From Odontesthes bonariensis (Eukaryota > Chordata > Actinopteri > Atheriniformes > Atherinopsidae): DNA of 64,000 nt. Of this stretch, positions 59,283 to 64,000 are shown one piece after another. The stretch covers positions 1,502,501-1,566,500 of the forward strand of contig NC_134521.1 in NCBI RefSeq assembly GCF_027942865.1, given 5' to 3'. The position numbers and the translations under genes are program-made. Numbering within the stretch: the first letter of the stretch is position 1; each line of letters opens with the position of its first letter. Under the pieces are notes generated by a model. The model saw nothing but the letters and a program-made list of their open reading frames with translations, had not been told where the DNA came from and ran no database searches.

Positions 59283-60356
59283 GTGAAGAGAGGGACAATC
59301 AGACTGTCCAATCAGAGAAATCTTATCCATATCCCTTGCAAGAACACAGCATCCAGTTCAACTATAACTAATCTCAAACACGCAGTACTCAATGTCAGAT
59401 CTTTAAGTAACAAATCATTCTTAATTAATAGTTTTATTTCCTCTCACAATCTTGATTTTATGTGTTTAACTGAGAAGTGGCTCGACAAAAACACAGCAAA
59501 TGCAGTCCTGATTGAGTCTAGTCCACCTCACTTTAATTTTGTGGCTGAAACACGAGAAAACCAGAGGGGTGGGGGTGTTTGTGCCATGTTCAGGGACAAT
59601 ATACCCACCCACAAGTTGTCATTTGGGTTTTTTTCATCATTTGAGTATGTGTCATTCAAAATGGAGATAAAACAATCTTCCATACTTTATATCACCATTT
59701 ATAAACCACCACAGAATTGTTTTATTGATGATTTTACTGAACTACTTTCAATTGTGTGCACTGCTTTTGACTGTTTAGTCATAACAGGGGACTTGAATGT
59801 GCATGTGGACGTAGCGCATAACAAGGAAGTTAAAGAGCTCACTGCTGTCCTTGAAATGTTTGGTCTAACTCAGCATGTGACTGAGCCCACCCACAACAGA
59901 GGGCACACTCTAGATGTGCTCATTTCAAGGGGTGTTGTTATTTCAAACATGAATGTCGTTGATGTTGCTTTATCTGACCATTTCTGTGTTTTCTTCGACC
60001 TTTCTACTTTACCCACAACACCAGCTGGGTCTGCAGTTGTTCGGAAAAGACTCATAAATGACAGAACAGGGACACAGTTTATGGAAATGATTAGGTTTGA
60101 GAACACCCTGTGTTCTGATGTTGATGATCTGTTGAACTCTTACACATCAAGTCTCTTGAATGTTTTGGATACCATTGCTCCTGTCAAGGTTAGAATGGTT
60201 AAAAGTAGGCAAAGGGCGCCATGGAGGAAAGAAGAGTCGGTCAGGGCACAGAAAAGGGAGTGCCGGAGAGCCGAACGGAAATGGCGCAAGTCAAAGCTCC
60301 AGGTTCATTATGACACTTACAAAGAAAAGCTGTGTGTTCAACCAGATTTTGCGTAG
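59283..60356 (+). pseudogene. L2 ORF2 endonuclease domain
   Basis: 357 codons with an exonuclease-endonuclease-phosphatase fold: HAVLNVRSLSNK at the start, LDFMCLTEKWLD with the catalytic Glu, VITGDLNVHVD (the GDLN motif), and ALSDHFCVFFD (the terminal SDH). A linker rich in Arg and Lys follows. This enzyme nicks target DNA for the L2 element. The frame ends prematurely at 60356, before RT. The first 20 codons may not be native, since the element start is uncertain. Inactive unless the breaks are bypassed. Confidence 0.8.
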
Positions 60357-60668
60357 AACAAGGGAGAGTTATTTTTCTGATATCATCAAAAACTGCAGTA
60401 ACAACTCTCGTTTGCTACAGTAAACAGATTAACAAACCCTCCAGTTTCACTGCCTTTAGAACTCATTTCTACATCCAAGTGTAATGAGTTTGCAATATTC
60501 TTTAATGACAAAGTTCAAGGCATTAAAAATGCAATAATTTCCACAACACAAATAACTACTCTGCAGCCAGCTAGACACCTAGAACTGACACATTTCACAC
60601 CTGTTACTGACAAAACAGTCGAAGAGATCATCTGCAGTCTGAGTTCATCAACGTGCTGCCTTGATGAG

Positions 60669-61598
60669 TTGCCCACTAGACTCCTAAAGTCTGTGCTGAG
60701 CAGTTTGTTACCACAACTCGCTCATCTAGTCAACATCTCACTCCAGACTGGAACATTTCCAAAGGCCTTAAAAACCGCTGTCATTAAGCCTCTTCTAAAG
60801 AAGAGCAATCTTGATACCACAGTACTGAACAACTACCGGCCCATTTCAAACCTGCCATTCTTAGGCAAAGTCCTAGAAAAAGTTGTATACCAACAGCTTA
60901 GTGACTTTCTCCTGTCTAACAATGCTTTTGATACTTTCCAATCAGGCTTTAGGCCCCACCACAGCACTGAGACAGCTCTGATCAAGGTGACAAATGACAT
61001 CCGCCTGAACACAGATGCAAGTAGAGTCACAGTCTTAGTTCTGCTGGACCTGAGTGCTGCCTTTGACACAGTTGACCATGCGATCTTATTACAAAGCTTA
61101 GAAGACTGGGAGGGAATCTCTGGTCGTGCTTTAAACTGGTTCAAGTCCTATCTGGTGGACAGGAAATATTTTGTTGAAATTGGTAACTGTGTCTCAGACC
61201 AAATGGCTATGACCTGTGGGGTTCCCCAGGGGTCAATCCTGGGACCCGTATTGTTCAATCTGTACATGCTTCCACTAGGCCAGCTAATACGCAGCTATAA
61301 TGTGTCCTACCACAATTATGCAGATGACACTCAGATCTACGTGTCACTGACGGCAGGAGAACACGGGCCTGTAGATACACTGTGTCGCTGCATCAAACAG
61401 ATCAGTGTGTGGATGCAAAACTATTTCCTCCAGCTAAACTCAGACAAAACTGAAATCATTGTCTGTGGCCCACAGAAACAAAGAGAAAGTGTTATCAGTC
61501 ACCTTGAGACTCTCTCTCTAAAACCTAACTATCAAGTTAGAAATCTCGGGGTAATATTGGACTCAGACCTGAACTTTAACAGCCACATAAATCAGTAA
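60669..61598 (+). pseudogene. L2 ORF2 reverse transcriptase domain
   Basis: 309 codons covering RT motifs: NYRPISNLPFLGKVLEK (fingers), FQSGFRPHHSTETAL, LLDLSAAFDTVDH (motif A, catalytic Asp), GVPQGSILGPVLFNLYM (motif B) and NYADDTQIYV (motif C, YADD). All catalytic residues are intact, but the frame breaks before and after the domain. It would copy L2 RNA into DNA at the nicked target. The piece between 60357 and 60668 is the same protein in another frame. Confidence 0.85.
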
Positions 61599-61648
61599 CA
61601 TCAGCAGCTTTTTACCATCTAAAAAACATTGGCAGAATCAAAGGAATA

Positions 61649-62149
61649 GTGTCTAAACCAGACTTAGAGAGACTGATCCATGCGTTTGTCTCCAGCAGGT
61701 TAGACTGCTGTAACGGCCTGCTCACTGGGCTCTCTAAACGGGCTGTAAGACAGCTGCAGTACATCCAGAACGCTGCTGCTCGAGTCCTGACTACAACCAG
61801 GAAATACGACCATATTAGTCCAGTGCTGAGGTCTCTGCACTGGCTTCCTGTCGCTCAGAGAATAGACTTTAAAACAGCTCTGCTTGTGTACAAGTCTCTT
61901 CATGGTCAAGCGCCAAAGTACATCTCTGACATGTTAGAGCCATATAAACCAACTCGGGCTCTGAGAACCTCAGAGAGGGGTCTCCTGCTGGTGCCCAGAG
62001 TCAGGACTAAACATGGTGAGGCTGCGTTTCAGTTTTATGCCCCTAATATCTGGAACAGTCTTCCAGAAGATGTGAGACAAACCTCAACTCTGACCATGTT
62101 TAAATCCAGGCTGAAAACAGTTCTATTTAGCTGTGCATATGACACCTGA
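61649..62149 (+). pseudogene. L2 ORF2 C-terminal region
   Basis: 166 codons. The segments LDCCNGLLTGL, AAARVLTTTRKYDHISPVL, LHWLPVAQRI and FKSRLKTVLFSCAYDT are the conserved C-terminal part of L2-clade ORF2. Function of this region is unknown. It is displaced from RT by a frameshift near 61598, and ends at a natural stop followed by the 3' UTR. Confidence 0.8.
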
Positions 62150-62356
62150 AAGTATTTTATCTGCACTTTTTGATTAATTAATGATTATTTTAAAGGGTTT
62201 AAAATTTCTTTGTTTTTTAATTTCTTTCTTTTATTTTTTTATTCCTTTTTAATGGTTTTATTGCCTTCTTGTGGTTTTATGTAGCGGTAAAGCACTTTGA
62301 ATTGCCCTGTGTATGAATTGTGCTCTATAAATAAAATTGCCTTGCCTTGCCTTGCC

Positions 62357-62517
62357 TATGCATTTGGCAGATACTATTATCCAAAGCAACTTACAGGTAG
62401 GGTAACGGGGGTCTTGCCTAAGGACCCAGACCGAAGGTAGTACCTTTCATGCAGGGGATTTGAACCCTGGTCCCCCACCGGAAAGGTGGCAATCTTACCA
62501 CCACACTATCCAGTCCC
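62357..62517 (-). mobile_element. tRNA-derived SINE (unit D)
   Basis: Counterpart of 53546-53705, with the L2 element placed at its outer edge. Confidence 0.7.
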
Positions 62518-63352
62518 ATAGTAGGGATGGAATGCTGATGACTGCAACTGTGAATATAGTCTGGTGGTGGAGAGAATACTTTGAGGATCTTCTCAACCTG
62601 ACTGATATGCCTTCCACAGTGGAAGCAGAGATAGTGGAGGACTGGCCAATTACCGGGGCTGAAGTTACTGAGGTAGTTAAATAACTCTGTGGCAGCAAGC
62701 CTCCAGGGGTGGACGAGATCTGCCCCAAGTTCCTTAAAGGCCCTGGATAAAGTTGGGCTGCCTTGGTAGTTGTACCTGTGCAACATTGCACTGAAGTCTG
62801 GGACAGTTTCCTGAGGATTGGTAGCTAACTTTTATGGACAGAATTTCTAGGTGCAGCCAAGGCTTAGCTTAGAATTGCTTTTTTTACTCTGTTGTTTACG
62901 TGGTCTTGTTCGAATGGAGACCTCTAGCAAGCACTGGGGAAACTTGCAGCTGAACAGAAAGCAGCCAGGATGGGGATGGGATAGCAAGAACAGGCAGTGG
63001 AAAAGAGCTTTCTTTGACGGGTTGCTGAGCTTACCCTTAGGAATAGGATGAGGAGGTCAGTAAGTAAAGTTGCTGCCCTCTGTTTTGAAAAGTTGGCACG
63101 GTTAGAGCATCTGGTTAGAATGCCTTCAATATGCCACCGTGGGAAAGTGTTTTGGACATGTCCCACCAGGAGGAGGCCTTGGGCTCACCAAGGACCCACT
63201 GGAGACACAATACCTCTTGTTTGGCTTGAGAACAACCAAGTGTTTCCCTAGAAGAGGTTGAGGAGATGAATATGGTGAGGGAGGTCTGGGAATCTCTGCT
63301 TAGACTGTTAACCCCATGACCTGGACCAAGATAAGCGACAGAAAATGGATGG
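62518..63352 (+). mobile_element. Old Rex3-like LINE, RT/3' remnant (unit D)
   Basis: Counterpart of 53706-54550. A small additional deletion is present near 63093 (GAGCCA lost). Confidence 0.75.
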
Positions 63353-63970
63353 ATGGACAGGTTGTCACTCCATCACAGGGCCACAAAGAGACAAAGGTAG
63401 CATCTGTGATACCTGAGCATGGACTTAAGGGTCCATGCTTACAAGAGATTGCCAGAATGCCATGTGAACATGGCTTGCCATTTTAAGCAGGTGTACTTCT
63501 TGTAAGCACGCTTGTAAACATACTAATAAAAGTGGAGTTCCAGCATGGTGGCAATGTCTAAGCCAGAACTGAACGCCAGGACAAAGACAGCAAAAGATAT
63601 TAAGTGGCAGCCGCCAATACTCAAGCTGCACCTACCAAGGTGGTAAAGTGACTGTTTGGAAGCATGCCTGCTGCTTCCTCTGACTGGGTCAGATTTTACG
63701 TGGGAACAATAACTATACAAGTAATCAGCAAAGCCAAGACTGCTAACTGCCATGCTTCCAACAGCCTGTGCAAGAGAGAGAACTGCTACCCAGAGAAGGG
63801 CTTTTAGATCAGCTCTCCTTCTTACTAAATAAGTGGACTACATTGCTGTCGTTACAGCGTACTCAAACTCTAATCAGTGCGTTATCACCACAGGTGTTGT
63901 GTCTTAAAGAGTATCCACATCAGCTGTGCTGTGGGGATCGTACATATCAAATATACATGGTGGAGAGATA

Positions 63971-64000
63971 GGCTACGGCTACACGAAAACGTTTTTCACT
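63971..64000. mobile_element. Start of an unidentified insertion
   Basis: GGCTACGGCTACACGAAAAC replaces the unit sequence TCTCAACATGATAAAG. Only 30 bp are visible, and they look like the end of a DNA transposon. Confidence 0.35.

Larger units (their letters stand above)
59216..62356 (+). mobile_element. L2-clade LINE, nearly full length
   Basis: 3,141 bp inserted in unit D: unit C reads ATGTTTATGTTTATGCATTT where D has ATGTTTATG, the element, then TATGCATTT. It carries endonuclease, reverse transcriptase and the L2 C-terminal region, in frames broken near 60356 and 61598. The 3' end is GCTCTATAAATAAAATTGCC followed by (TTGCC)n. No clear target duplication is seen, and two target bases appear to be lost. 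Confidence 0.9.
57671..63970 (+). repeat. Segmental duplication unit D, incomplete
   Basis: Collinear with unit C apart from the L2 insertion (59216-62356). At 63970 homology stops (GAGATAG/GCTACGGCTACACG) and another insertion begins. If the unit is complete, its receptor would start near 64.8 kb plus the length of that insertion. Confidence 0.9.

Noticed and set aside
59216-62356. Rex1 assignment for the second LINE
   Set aside because: C-terminal wording and the 3' end ATAAATAAAATTGCC fit L2 better.

Overview
The window is vertebrate DNA, almost certainly from a teleost fish. It holds intronless-coding seven-transmembrane odorant receptors of the fish 'odorant receptor 131-2-like' type. 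Its interspersed repeats are characteristic of fish: Rex3 (RTE clade) and L2 non-LTR retrotransposons, tRNA-derived SINEs, hAT, piggyBac and PIF/Harbinger-type DNA elements, and a class I endogenous retrovirus (ERV). There are no bacterial-style operons, and most long open frames are by-products of tandem repeats.

Layout. 1-5 kb: a Rex3 copy split by a Harbinger-like element, a hAT MITE with an 8-bp target duplication, and a decayed hAT transposon. 5-19 kb: three odorant receptor genes on the minus strand (5228-6169, 13991-14941, 17929-18882), separated by minisatellites, piggyBac MITEs and Rex3 tails. 19-25.7 kb: a SINE split by an LTR-element fragment, simple repeats, an L2 tail and a hAT MITE. 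25.7-64 kb: a young tandem segmental duplication with a period of about 5.66 kb. Three complete units each carry one plus-strand receptor gene (29624-30604, 50337-51317, 56001-56981) with about 95% protein identity. A fourth unit runs off the window end, and its receptor should lie near 64.8 kb.

Two large insertions break the array. At 31577-47907 a Rex3 element replaced about 1.3 kb of its target. Into that Rex3 a 13,044-bp ERV later inserted (33646-46689). The ERV has 311-bp LTRs that differ at one position, a CCTG target duplication, a tRNA-Trp-type primer site, and open gag, pol and env. At 59216-62356 an L2 element lies in the fourth unit.

How the genes work together. The receptors act independently as candidate olfactory receptors. 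The three plus-strand copies share a predicted 5'-UTR intron, a seven-codon upstream ORF ending one base before the start codon, and a downstream conserved block. The ERV genes would form one replicating unit: gag and pol are in the same frame and separated by one UAG codon, and env overlaps the end of pol. The most unusual coding feature is an extra domain of about 140 residues in pol between protease and reverse transcriptase. It carries two His-x-Thr motifs, reminiscent of 2H phosphoesterases.
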